A stretch of 64,000 bases of DNA, from the NCBI RefSeq assembly GCF_003850345.1, contig NZ_CP027707.1, positions 2,046,001 to 2,110,000 of the forward strand, in the 5' to 3' direction. Below, piece by piece: positions 20,301-28,174 of the stretch. A program made the translations under genes and the position numbers. The stretch comes from Pseudomonas chlororaphis subsp. piscium (GTDB lineage: Bacteria; Pseudomonadota; Gammaproteobacteria; Pseudomonadales; Pseudomonadaceae). Within the stretch, counting starts at the first letter, position 1, and the number at the start of each line of letters is the position of its first letter. The notes under the pieces were generated by a model. The model did not search any database. It worked only from the letters and a program-made list of their open reading frames with translations, and had not been told where the DNA came from.

Positions 20301-20332
20301 CTTACGTCTAGGTAAGTTCTGATAGACTTACC
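20301..20332. promoter_or_regulatory. Overlapping inverted repeats in the sigX-oprF intergenic region
   Basis: GGTAAGT (20311-20317) pairs with ACTTACC (20326-20332). The same GTAAG can instead pair with CTTAC at 20301-20305. Two competing stems therefore share one arm. The stretch lies 60-90 bases before oprF, where SigX-dependent and vegetative promoters are expected. It could be a regulator site or part of the sigX transcript end. Confidence 0.4.
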
Positions 20333-20391
20333 GCCGAGTTGTCCCCCGGTATGTGGGACTGCTTTACAATCACCAGATGGGGATTTAACGG

Positions 20392-21378
20392 ATGAAACTG
20401 AAAAACACCTTGGGCATTGCCATTGGTTCTATTGTTGCCGTGACTTCGTTCGGCGTTCTGGCGCAAGGCCAAGGCGCGGTCGAGGGTGAACTGTTTTACA
20501 AAAAACAGTACAACGACAGCGTTAAGCACATCGAAGACGGCTTCAACCCAGGCGCTCGCATCGGCTACTTCCTGACCGATGACCTGTCGTTGGACCTGAA
20601 CTACGACAAAACCAACCACACCCGTTCGAACGACGGCACTGGCAACCAGAAGATCAAAGGTGACACCGGCAGCCTGCTGGCTACCTACCACTTCGGTCAA
20701 GCTGGCGTGGACTCCCTGCGTCCATACGTTTCGGGTGGTTTCGGTCACCAGAGCCGTACCAACGTCCTGGCTGACGGCCACAGCGGTCGCGACCAGTCGA
20801 CCCTGGCTATCATCGGTACCGGCGTTAAGTACTACTTCACCGACAACCTGTTCGCTCGTGCCGGCGTTGAAGCCGACTACGCAATGGACAACGGCAAGTG
20901 GGACTACTCCGCTCTGGTTGGTCTGGGTGTGAACTTCGGCGGCAACGCTGGCAAGGTTGCTCCAGCTCCTGCTCCAGTTCCAGAGCCAACTCCAGAACCA
21001 GAAGCTCCGGTTGCTGAAGTTGTTCGTGTTGAGCTGGACGTGAAGTTCGACTTCGACAAGTCGGTCGTTAAGCCTAACAGCTACGCTGACATCAAGAACC
21101 TCGCTGACTTCATGAAGCAGTACCCACAAACCACCACCGTTGTTGAAGGTCACACTGACTCCGTCGGTCCTGACGCTTACAACCAGAAACTGTCTGAGCG
21201 TCGTGCAAACGCCGTTAAGCAAGTTCTGACCAGCCAGTACGGTGTTGAGTCGAGCCGCGTTCAATCCGTTGGTTACGGTGAGTCCCGCCCAGTTGCTGAC
21301 AACGCAACTGAAGCTGGCCGCGCTGTAAACCGTCGCGTAGAAGCGCAGGTTGAAGCACAAGCTCAACAAGCTCAGTAA
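20392..21378 (+). CDS. oprF: Major outer-membrane porin OprF (OmpA family)
   Basis: A 328-residue protein: signal peptide about 1-24 (cut after VLA), an eight-stranded barrel domain to about residue 180, a Pro/Ala-rich linker (about 183-205), and a C-terminal OmpA peptidoglycan-binding domain with VEGHTDSVGPDAYNQKLSERR. It is the general porin and wall-anchoring protein. No cysteine occurs in the whole protein, unlike P. aeruginosa OprF, whose linker region has four. It is preceded by sigX and followed by a strong terminator. Confidence 0.97.
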   Translation: MKLKNTLGIAIGSIVAVTSFGVLAQGQGAVEGELFYKKQYNDSVKHIEDGFNPGARIGYFLTDDLSLDLNYDKTNHTRSNDGTGNQKIKGDTGSLLATYHFGQAGVDSLRPYVSGGFGHQSRTNVLADGHSGRDQSTLAIIGTGVKYYFTDNLFARAGVEADYAMDNGKWDYSALVGLGVNFGGNAGKVAPAPAPVPEPTPEPEAPVAEVVRVELDVKFDFDKSVVKPNSYADIKNLADFMKQYPQTTTVVEGHTDSVGPDAYNQKLSERRANAVKQVLTSQYGVESSRVQSVGYGESRPVADNATEAGRAVNRRVEAQVEAQAQQAQ

Positions 21379-21397
21379 TCTGTAGCTTGCAGCTTTG

Positions 21398-21423
21398 AAA
21401 AACCCGGCCTAGGCCGGGTTTTT
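21398..21423. terminator. Bidirectional terminator between oprF and cobA
   Basis: A long palindrome (arms AACCCGGCCT and AGGCCGGGTT, 21401-21420) flanked by A-rich sequence on the left and T-rich on the right, between convergent genes. It can end transcription from both sides. Confidence 0.9.
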
Positions 21424-21455
21424 CTTTGCCTGCGATTTGATGAAAAGGCCTGGAG

Positions 21456-22217
21456 TCAGGCCGAGAGTGCTGCCGCCAGGGCCGCCTCGGAAAGGGCTGG
21501 CAGTTGTGCGCCGCAAGCGGCCACCTCTCCGACGACCAGGATGGCCGGGCTTTTCAGTTGGAAGGCGTGGGCATCGTCCTGCATGGCCTGCAGATCGCTC
21601 CGGCACAGGCGCTGCTCGGGCAGGGACGCGTTTTCAATCATGGCCACCGGGGTATGCGGCGCCAGGCCGCCAGCGATCAGCTGTTCGCGTATCTCGCCCA
21701 GTTTGGCCACTCCCATATAGATCACCAGCGTCGTACCGCTTTGCGCCAGAGCCTGCCAATTCAGGCTGCTGTCGTCCTGGGTATGGGCCGTCAGCAGGGT
21801 GACGCCACGGGCGACACCGCGCAGGGTCAGCGGGATCCCGCACTGGGTAGCCCCCGCCAGGCCGGCGGTGATGCCGTTCACCAGCTCCACCTCGACACCA
21901 CGTTCCTGCAGCCACTGCGCTTCTTCACCGCCACGGCCGAAGATGCACGGATCGCCGCCCTTGAGGCGTACCACGCACTTGCCATGACGGGCGTAGCGCA
22001 GCATCAGCCGGTGAATGAACGCCTGGGGCGTCGAACGACAGCCACCGCGTTTACCTACGGCAATGACCCGTGCCCGGGGGCAGTGCTCCAGCACCGCCGG
22101 ATTCACCAGGTCGTCGATCAGCACCACATCGGCGTCGCCCAGGGCTCGCACGGCCTTGAGGGTCAGCAGTTCAGGATCGCCAGGGCCCGCACCCACCAGC
22201 CAGACTTTTGCGCTCAT
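21456..22217 (-). CDS. cobA: Uroporphyrinogen-III C-methyltransferase (SUMT)
   Basis: A 253-residue SUMT enzyme making precorrin-2 from uroporphyrinogen III with SAM. The conserved VGAGPGDPELLTLKA is near the N-terminus, and GDPCIFGRGGEEA and the hexapeptide-like GITAG region follow. It is the last gene of the nirB-nirD-nitrate reductase-cobA operon (10-base gap), where it supplies the siroheme path needed by nitrite reductase. Confidence 0.93.
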   Translation of the reverse strand: MSAKVWLVGAGPGDPELLTLKAVRALGDADVVLIDDLVNPAVLEHCPRARVIAVGKRGGCRSTPQAFIHRLMLRYARHGKCVVRLKGGDPCIFGRGGEEAQWLQERGVEVELVNGITAGLAGATQCGIPLTLRGVARGVTLLTAHTQDDSSLNWQALAQSGTTLVIYMGVAKLGEIREQLIAGGLAPHTPVAMIENASLPEQRLCRSDLQAMQDDAHAFQLKSPAILVVGEVAACGAQLPALSEAALAAALSA

Positions 22218-22227
22218 ATTCGTTTCC

Positions 22228-24945
22228 TCACAGGGGGATTGCGACGGGCTGTGCCGAGCTGGCCAGCAGACGTTTGATTTCGGGGACGCAGGAGCCGCAT
22301 TGAGTGCCGCAGCCCAGTTCCTGTTTCAGGCCATTGAGGTCCAGGCCGCGGGAGATCCCGGCGCAGACCGCGTTCTGGCTGACGTTCTTGCAGTTGCACA
22401 AGGTCTTGCCACTCACGGCGATCAACCCGGCCGCCCCTGGCGGTGCGCTCATTGGCGCCAGCAGCCAGCGGCGCAGTTGCTCATCGGCCTTGCCCTCCAG
22501 CCACAGGTTCTGCAGCCAGTGCTGGGCCAGGGTTTCACCGGCCAGGCGAATGGCGGTGATCCGTCCCTGTTCGATGCGTACCCGCTTGCCGATGGAGCGC
22601 CGTGGATCGTCATAGGCCAGCACCGGGCCTTCGTTGAGCCCCAGCAACTGGTCGATGTCCTTGAGCAGCTGTGGTGCCGGCGCCTCGGCGTTGGCCACCC
22701 GCAGCAGCAGGGCCGGGCGTTCGCGACCGGCCAGGCTCAGGCTGACGTAGGCGAAGTTTTCGCAGAGCGGACGCAGAGCTTCGAAGTGCCGCTGCACGTC
22801 GCCTTCGATCAGGGCGAACAGCTGCCACGGCAGCTGCACCGGCTCCAGGCGTACACCGCTGTGCTTGAGTTCCGGCTGCTTGGACAGTGGGTCGAATGCT
22901 GGTTGGGTCACGGCATTGACGCCACCCTTGAGAAACCGATCGCCCCAATGCATCGGCAGAAAAGCCTGGCCCGGACGCACGCTGTCGTCGTCCGCCACGG
23001 CGACTATCACGCTGCCGCGACGGCTTTTCAGCGACACCAGGTCACCCGCTTGCAGGTTCTGCCGCCGCAGCTCGTCCGGGTGCAGGCTGAGGACGGCTTC
23101 GCTGACATGCCCAAACAGCTGGGCCGCGGTGCCGGTGCGGCTCATGCCGTGCCATTGATCTCGCAGGCGGCCGGTGATCAGGGTCAGGGGGAAACGTGCA
23201 TCACGCTGTTCCTTGGCCGCGCGATACGGGTCGCTGACGAACTGTGCCCGCCCGCTGGCGGTGGGGAAGCGGCCGTCAACGTACAGCCGCGGTGTCCCTT
23301 GTTCGGCGCCGGCGGGGAAGGGCCATTGCTGCGGGCCCAGTTGGTCGATCAGCGCGTGACTGATGCCGGAAAGGTCCAGGTCGCGGCCGCGGGTCAGCAG
23401 TTTGTATTCATCGAACAGCTGGGCAGGCGTATCCAGGGCGAACAGGCTGGGTTGTTGCGGGCGCAGGCGCTGTTCCAGGCGCCGGGCAAAGTCCAGGGTG
23501 ATGGCCCAGTCCGGACGTGCTTCGCCTGGAGCGGCCACGGCGCGACGCACATGGGAGATGCGCCGTTCCGAGTTGGTCACGCTGCCTTCCTTCTCGCCCC
23601 AGCTGGCGGCGGGCAGCAGCAGGTCGGCAAAGGCCGCGGTCTCGGTGGTGCGGAAGGCTTCCTGCAGGACCACGAACGGGCAATTCAGCAAGGCTTCCCG
23701 CACCGCGTTCTGGTCAGGCAACGACTGTGCCGGGTTGGTGCAGGCGATCCACAGTGCCTTGATCTTGCCGCCGCGCAGCTGTTCGAACAGCTCGATCGCG
23801 GTCAGGCCGGGGTTGGCCGGCAATTGCTCGACGCCCCAATAGGCCGCGACCTCAGCCCGATGCTCCGGGTTGGCGGCGTCCCGGTGCCCCGGCAGCAGGT
23901 TCGACAGGCTGCCGGTTTCCCGGCCACCCATGGCATTCGGCTGGCCGGTGAGGGAGAAAGGGCCAGCCCCGGGGCGACCGATCTGCCCGGTGGCCAGGTG
24001 CAGGTTGATCAGCGCGCTGTTTTTCGCGCTGCCAGCACTGGACTGGTTCAGCCCCATGCACCACAGCGACAGGAAGCTCGGCGCGGTGCCGACCCATTCG
24101 GCGCACTGGCGCAACTGCTCGACGCTGATGCCGCACAGCTGCGCGACCATGTGCGGGCTGTAGTCGTGGACCAGGTTCTTCAGCTCGGCCAGGCCTTCGG
24201 TGTGCGCCTGGATGAAGTCGCGATCGATCCAATCCTGCCACAGCAGCAGATGCAGGATGCCGTGGAACAGCGCGACATCGGTGCCGGGCAGGATCGCCAG
24301 GTGCAGGTCGGCCAGGTCGCAAGTGTCGGTGCGCCGTGGGTCGATGACGATCACCTTCATCTGCGGGCGCAGGCGTTTGGCCTGTTCCAGGCGGCGGAAC
24401 AGCACCGGATGGGCGTAGGCCATGTTGCTGCCGACGATCATCACGCAGTCGCTCAGTTCGAGGTCTTCGTAGTTGCAGGGTGGGGCGTCGGCGCCCAGGC
24501 TGCGTTTATAGCCGACCACCGCCGAAGACATGCACAGCCGCGAATTGCTGTCGATGTTGTTGGTGCCCACCAGGGCCCGGGCCAGCTTATTGAAGGTGTA
24601 GTAGTCCTCGGTGAGCAATTGCCCGGAGATATAGAAGGCCACGCTGTCCGGGCCGTGTTCGGCGATGGTTTCGGCAAATAGGTTGGCCGCATGCTCCAGC
24701 GCGGTGTCCCAGTCGGTGCGGCTGCGGGCCAGGGCCTTGCCCAGGCGCAATTCCGGGTACAGGGCGCGGGCCGCGAGGTCGCCGGTCAGGTGCAGGGTGG
24801 AACCCTTGCTGCACAGTTTGCCGTGATTGGCCGGGTGGCTCGGGTCGCCACTGACGCCGAGGATGCGTTCGCCGTCGTGCTCGATCAGCACGCCACAGCC
24901 AACGCCGCAGTAACAGCAGGTCGAGGCGGTCGTTTGGTGGTTCAT
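22228..24945 (-). CDS. nasC: Assimilatory nitrate reductase catalytic subunit (molybdopterin, with C-terminal 2Fe-2S domain)
   Basis: A 905-residue molybdopterin oxidoreductase reducing nitrate to nitrite in the cytoplasm. The N-terminal 4Fe-4S cysteines are C10, C13, C17 and C45. No twin-arginine signal is present, as expected for an assimilatory enzyme. The last 55 residues form a BFD-like 2Fe-2S domain with the pattern CNCKNV...CGTQCGSC. Its ATG overlaps the nirD stop by one base. No separate electron-transfer subunit gene is seen nearby, so a ferredoxin or flavodoxin, or an unlinked reductase, is presumably the donor. The symbol varies (nasA, nasB or nasC) between species. Confidence 0.92.
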   Translation of the reverse strand: MNHQTTASTCCYCGVGCGVLIEHDGERILGVSGDPSHPANHGKLCSKGSTLHLTGDLAARALYPELRLGKALARSRTDWDTALEHAANLFAETIAEHGPDSVAFYISGQLLTEDYYTFNKLARALVGTNNIDSNSRLCMSSAVVGYKRSLGADAPPCNYEDLELSDCVMIVGSNMAYAHPVLFRRLEQAKRLRPQMKVIVIDPRRTDTCDLADLHLAILPGTDVALFHGILHLLLWQDWIDRDFIQAHTEGLAELKNLVHDYSPHMVAQLCGISVEQLRQCAEWVGTAPSFLSLWCMGLNQSSAGSAKNSALINLHLATGQIGRPGAGPFSLTGQPNAMGGRETGSLSNLLPGHRDAANPEHRAEVAAYWGVEQLPANPGLTAIELFEQLRGGKIKALWIACTNPAQSLPDQNAVREALLNCPFVVLQEAFRTTETAAFADLLLPAASWGEKEGSVTNSERRISHVRRAVAAPGEARPDWAITLDFARRLEQRLRPQQPSLFALDTPAQLFDEYKLLTRGRDLDLSGISHALIDQLGPQQWPFPAGAEQGTPRLYVDGRFPTASGRAQFVSDPYRAAKEQRDARFPLTLITGRLRDQWHGMSRTGTAAQLFGHVSEAVLSLHPDELRRQNLQAGDLVSLKSRRGSVIVAVADDDSVRPGQAFLPMHWGDRFLKGGVNAVTQPAFDPLSKQPELKHSGVRLEPVQLPWQLFALIEGDVQRHFEALRPLCENFAYVSLSLAGRERPALLLRVANAEAPAPQLLKDIDQLLGLNEGPVLAYDDPRRSIGKRVRIEQGRITAIRLAGETLAQHWLQNLWLEGKADEQLRRWLLAPMSAPPGAAGLIAVSGKTLCNCKNVSQNAVCAGISRGLDLNGLKQELGCGTQCGSCVPEIKRLLASSAQPVAIPL

Positions 24946-25262
24946 CAGCCGGCATCCCGCAGGGCCAGCAGCACGCGGCCGTTTTCCACCCGCGCCAGAT
25001 GGTGGTGGGCGCAGCCGATATCCGGTGCCTGCGCCTCGCCGGACTCCAGGTCGATCTGCCAGTTGTGCAGCGGGCAGGCGACCTTCTTGCCGTAGATCAG
25101 CCCCTGGGACAGCGGCCCGCCCTTGTGCGGGCAGCGGTCGTCGAGGGCGAAGACCTCGTCGTCGCTGGTGCGAAAGATCGCGATGTCGCCCTTGGGGCCG
25201 TTGACGATGCGCGAGCCCAGGGCGTTGATTTCGTCCAGGGCGCAGATATCCAGCCAGTTCAT
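24945..25262 (-). CDS. nirD: Nitrite reductase small subunit NirD
   Basis: A 105-residue Rieske-fold protein, the small subunit of NADH-nitrite reductase. Both Rieske ligand pairs are present: C44-P-H46 and C63-P-L-H66. The E. coli homologue lacks these ligands, so this copy may carry a 2Fe-2S cluster. The start codon overlaps the nirB stop (ATGA) and the stop overlaps the start of the nitrate reductase gene by one base, so the operon is tightly coupled. Confidence 0.92.
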   Translation of the reverse strand: MNWLDICALDEINALGSRIVNGPKGDIAIFRTSDDEVFALDDRCPHKGGPLSQGLIYGKKVACPLHNWQIDLESGEAQAPDIGCAHHHLARVENGRVLLALRDAG

Positions 25263-27712
25263 GGCTGCACCTCCAGCTGCTTGACGCGGATCGGCTCGAA
25301 CTCTTTTTTCAGCTGCGGCTGTTCCAGGCGCTCCTTCCAAGGGTCCTGTTCGAAGGACAGGGCGAATTGCAGGCGCTCGTTGAGGGCCTTGCGCCGCTGT
25401 GGGTCTTCGATGATGGCTTGCTTGATATGCGCCATGCCGACCCGTTGCAAGTAGTGCACGGTGCGCTCCAGGTAGAAGGCTTCCTCGCGGTACAGCTGCA
25501 GGAAAGCACCGTTGTATTCGCGCACCTCGTCGGCGGTTTTCAGTTTGACGAAGAACTCCGCGACCTCGGTCTTGATCCCGCCATTGCCACCGATGTACAT
25601 CTCCCAGCCCGAGTCGACGCCGATGATGCCGACGTCCTTGATCCCGGCCTCGGCGCAGTTGCGCGGGCAGCCGGAGACCGCCAGCTTGACCTTGTGCGGC
25701 GACCACATGTTGAACAGGTCGTGTTCCAGTTCGATGCCCAGCTGGGTGGAGTTCTGCGTGCCGAAGCGGCAGAACTCGCTGCCGACGCAGGTTTTCACGG
25801 TGCGGATGGACTTGCCGTAGGCATGGCCGGAGGGCATGTCCAGGTCCTTCCAGACCCCGGGCAGGTCCTGCTTCTTGATACCCAGAAGGTCGATGCGCTG
25901 GCCGCCGGTGACCTTGACCATCGGTACCTGGTACTTGTCCGCCACGTCGGCGATGCGCCGCAGTTCGGAAGGCGTGGTGACGCCGCCCCACATCCGCGGC
26001 ACCACCGAATAGGTGCCGTCTTTCTGGATATTGGCGTGGGCCCGTTCGTTGATCAGGCGCGATTGCGGATCGTCCTTGGCCTCGCCCGGCCAGGTGGAGA
26101 TCAGGTAGTAGTTCAGCGCCGGGCGGCAGGTGGCGCAGCCGTTGGGCGTGCGCCAGTTCAGGTAGCTCATGGCGCCAGCTATGGTCAGCAGGTGCTGTTC
26201 GCGGATCGCTTGGCGGATCTGCCCGTGGTTGAGGTCGCTGCAGCCGCAGATGGCCTTCTCGCTTTTCGGCTTGACGTCGGCCGCGCCGCCCACGGTGTTG
26301 ATCAGGATCTGTTCCACCAGGCCGGCACAGGAACCGCAGGAGCTGGCGGCCTTGGTGTGCTTCTTGACCTCGTCGACGCTGAACAGGCCATGCTCCTGGA
26401 TCGCCTTGACAATGGTGCCTTTGCACACGCCGTTGCAGCCGCAGACTTCGGCGCTGTCGGCCATGCTCATAGCCTTGTCCTGGCCCTGGTGGCCGACGTC
26501 GCCCAAGGCGTTCTCGCCGAACATCAGGTGGTCGCGGATCTCGCCGATGGCGTGGTTCTCGCGGATCTGCCGGAAGTACCAGCCGCCGTCGGCGGTGTCG
26601 CCGTACAGGCAGGCGCCGACCAGGACGTCATCCTTGATCACCAGCTTCTTGTACACGCCGCCGATGGGGTCGGAGAGGGTGATGGTCTCGGTGCCTTCGC
26701 CGCCCATGAAGTCGCCGGCGGAGAACAGGTCGATACCGGTGACTTTCAACTTGGTCGAGGTCACCGAGCCCTGGTAGCGGGCGAAGCCCAGTTGCGCCAG
26801 GTGGTTGGCGCAGACCTTGGCCTGCTCGAACAGCGGCGCCACCAGGCCGTAGGCGATACCACGGTGGCTGGCGCATTCGCCAATGGCGTAGATGCGCGGG
26901 TCGTAGGTCTGCAGGGTGTCGTTGACCAGGATCCCGCGGCTGCAAGGCAGGCCGGCTTTTTCCGCCAGCTCGGTATTGGGCCGGATGCCCGCGGCCATTA
27001 CCACCAGGTCGGCGGGGATGATGTCGCCGTTCTTGAACTGCACCGAGCCGACCCGGCCATTGCCCGCGTCGTGCAGGGCCTGGGTCTGTTCGCTCAGGCG
27101 GAATTTCAGGCCACGGCTTTCCAGGGCGGTTTGCAGCAGCTGGCCGCTGGTCTTGTCCAGCTGGCGCTCCAGCAGCCATTCGCCGATGTGCACCACGGTC
27201 ACGTCCATGCCACGCAGCATCAGGCCGTTGGCGGCTTCCAGGCCGAGCAGGCCGCCGCCGATGACCGCCGCGTGCTTGTGGGTCTTGGCGGTGTCAATCA
27301 TCGCCTGGGTGTCGGCGATATCTCGGTAGCCGATCACGCCCTGCAGGTCGTTGCCGGGAATCGGCAGGATGAACGGGGTCGAGCCGGTGGCGATCAGCAG
27401 GCGGTCGTACTCGGCTTCGCTGCCGTCTTCGGCGATCACCCGGCGCTTGACCCGGTCGATCTGCACCACCTTACGGTTGAGCAGCAGCTTGATGTTGTTG
27501 TCCAGGTACCAGCTCAGGTCGTTGAGTACGATCTCTTCGAAAGTCTGTTCGCCGGCCAGTACGGGGGAGAGCAGGATGCGGTTGTAGTTGGTGTGGGGTT
27601 CCGCGCCAAAGACTGTGATGTCGTACAGCTCATTGCTCAGCTTGAGCAGCTCTTCCAGGGTGCGAACCCCGGCCATGCCGTTGCCGATCATCACCAGTTT
27701 GAGTTTCTTCAT
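25259..27712 (-). CDS. nirB: NAD(P)H-nitrite reductase large subunit NirB
   Basis: An 817-residue siroheme enzyme reducing nitrite to ammonium. N-terminal FAD/NAD domains (VMIGNGMAGVRTLEEL) are followed by two BFD-like Cys-rich segments. The siroheme/4Fe-4S ligands are C642-x5-C648 and C682-x3-C686. The ATG at 27712 begins the conserved MKKLKLVMIGNGMAG. The longer frame upstream runs through the leader RNA and is not translated sequence. It is the first gene of the operon and lies behind a sigma-54 promoter and an antitermination leader. Confidence 0.95.
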   Translation of the reverse strand: MKKLKLVMIGNGMAGVRTLEELLKLSNELYDITVFGAEPHTNYNRILLSPVLAGEQTFEEIVLNDLSWYLDNNIKLLLNRKVVQIDRVKRRVIAEDGSEAEYDRLLIATGSTPFILPIPGNDLQGVIGYRDIADTQAMIDTAKTHKHAAVIGGGLLGLEAANGLMLRGMDVTVVHIGEWLLERQLDKTSGQLLQTALESRGLKFRLSEQTQALHDAGNGRVGSVQFKNGDIIPADLVVMAAGIRPNTELAEKAGLPCSRGILVNDTLQTYDPRIYAIGECASHRGIAYGLVAPLFEQAKVCANHLAQLGFARYQGSVTSTKLKVTGIDLFSAGDFMGGEGTETITLSDPIGGVYKKLVIKDDVLVGACLYGDTADGGWYFRQIRENHAIGEIRDHLMFGENALGDVGHQGQDKAMSMADSAEVCGCNGVCKGTIVKAIQEHGLFSVDEVKKHTKAASSCGSCAGLVEQILINTVGGAADVKPKSEKAICGCSDLNHGQIRQAIREQHLLTIAGAMSYLNWRTPNGCATCRPALNYYLISTWPGEAKDDPQSRLINERAHANIQKDGTYSVVPRMWGGVTTPSELRRIADVADKYQVPMVKVTGGQRIDLLGIKKQDLPGVWKDLDMPSGHAYGKSIRTVKTCVGSEFCRFGTQNSTQLGIELEHDLFNMWSPHKVKLAVSGCPRNCAEAGIKDVGIIGVDSGWEMYIGGNGGIKTEVAEFFVKLKTADEVREYNGAFLQLYREEAFYLERTVHYLQRVGMAHIKQAIIEDPQRRKALNERLQFALSFEQDPWKERLEQPQLKKEFEPIRVKQLEVQP

Positions 27713-27774
27713 TTCGCTCTCCGCGTAGACAGGCCGTCGGGCATGCCGGGCCTGGCTCGATAAAGGTTGCGCAA

Positions 27775-27861
27775 ACAAAAAAGGCGTCCCGCCAGTTGCC
27801 TGGCAGGACGCCTTTGTCCGGTCCCGTTCTCTCGGGAAAACCCATCCTTCGTCGTTGAAGG
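27775..27861 (-). promoter_or_regulatory. NasT (ANTAR) antitermination leader of nirB: tandem hexaloop hairpins plus terminator
   Basis: Three short hairpins with six-base loops follow one another on the minus strand. The first is 27861-27846 (5-bp stem, loop AACGAC). The second is 27837-27822 (5-bp stem, loop AGAGAA). The third is 27819-27806 (4-bp stem, loop AAAGGC). Every loop has A at position 1 and G at position 4, the mark of ANTAR-bound RNA. A 15-bp terminator stem with GCAA loop (27814-27781) and a T run follow; it shares 27806-27814 with the third hairpin, so the two cannot form together. NasT, encoded at 31397-31972, is the expected ligand. Confidence 0.88.
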
Positions 27862-27891
27862 CCGGGTCGTATGTGCTGTTGGGAGAGTTAA

Positions 27892-27907
27892 TGCAGTGGT
27901 TGTGCCA
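27892..27907 (-). promoter_or_regulatory. Sigma-54 (-24/-12) promoter of nirB
   Basis: On the minus strand TTGGCACAACCACTGCATT gives GG (27906-27905) and GC (27894-27893) separated by exactly ten bases. This matches the TGGCAC-N5-TTGC consensus well. Transcription should start near 27881, about 20 bases before the first hexaloop hairpin. Confidence 0.8.
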
Positions 27908-28010
27908 AGTTCCGCCAATGGCGGTTTTAGCGGGGCTGAAAGCCTGTCTCAGGCCTGGGAGGAGGATTTTCTGCACCGATTCAAAGCGTCTTGCCCGTTT
28001 CTGGAGCAAC

Positions 28011-28160
28011 CTGTAGCCGCTGCCGAGCCCCGGCGAGGCTGCGATCGGGGCGCAGCCCCGTAAACCTGCCAGCTCGGTGTGCCTGACCTGCACGGTCGTT
28101 TGGATTGGCGCCCGCTATGCGGTCGAGCGCAGCCTCGCTGGGGCTCGACAGCGGCTACAG
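28011..28160. repeat. Long inverted repeat element (GTAGCCGCTGCC class)
   Basis: CTGTAGCCGCTGCCGAGC at the left end faces GCTCGACAGCGGCTACAG at the right end, with inner copies of GAGGCTGCGATCG and CGAGCGCAGCCTC. The same outer sequence recurs at 42390, 59003 and 61344. It is a second dispersed intergenic repeat family, distinct from the TGTAGGAGCGAG class. It fills the space between the nirB promoter region and the end of the kinase gene. Confidence 0.8.
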
Positions 28161-28174
28161 GGTTACGGGTGCTA

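Noticed and set aside
24945..26426. A single 493-codon frame covering nirD and part of nirB
   Set aside because: Only its C-terminal 105 residues are a real protein (NirD). The upstream part is nirB read in a wrong frame, with Arg/Gln-rich low-complexity sequence.
27713..28093. N-terminal extension of nirB
   Set aside because: The extension reads through the sigma-54 promoter, the hexaloop hairpins and the terminator. The conserved protein begins at 27712.
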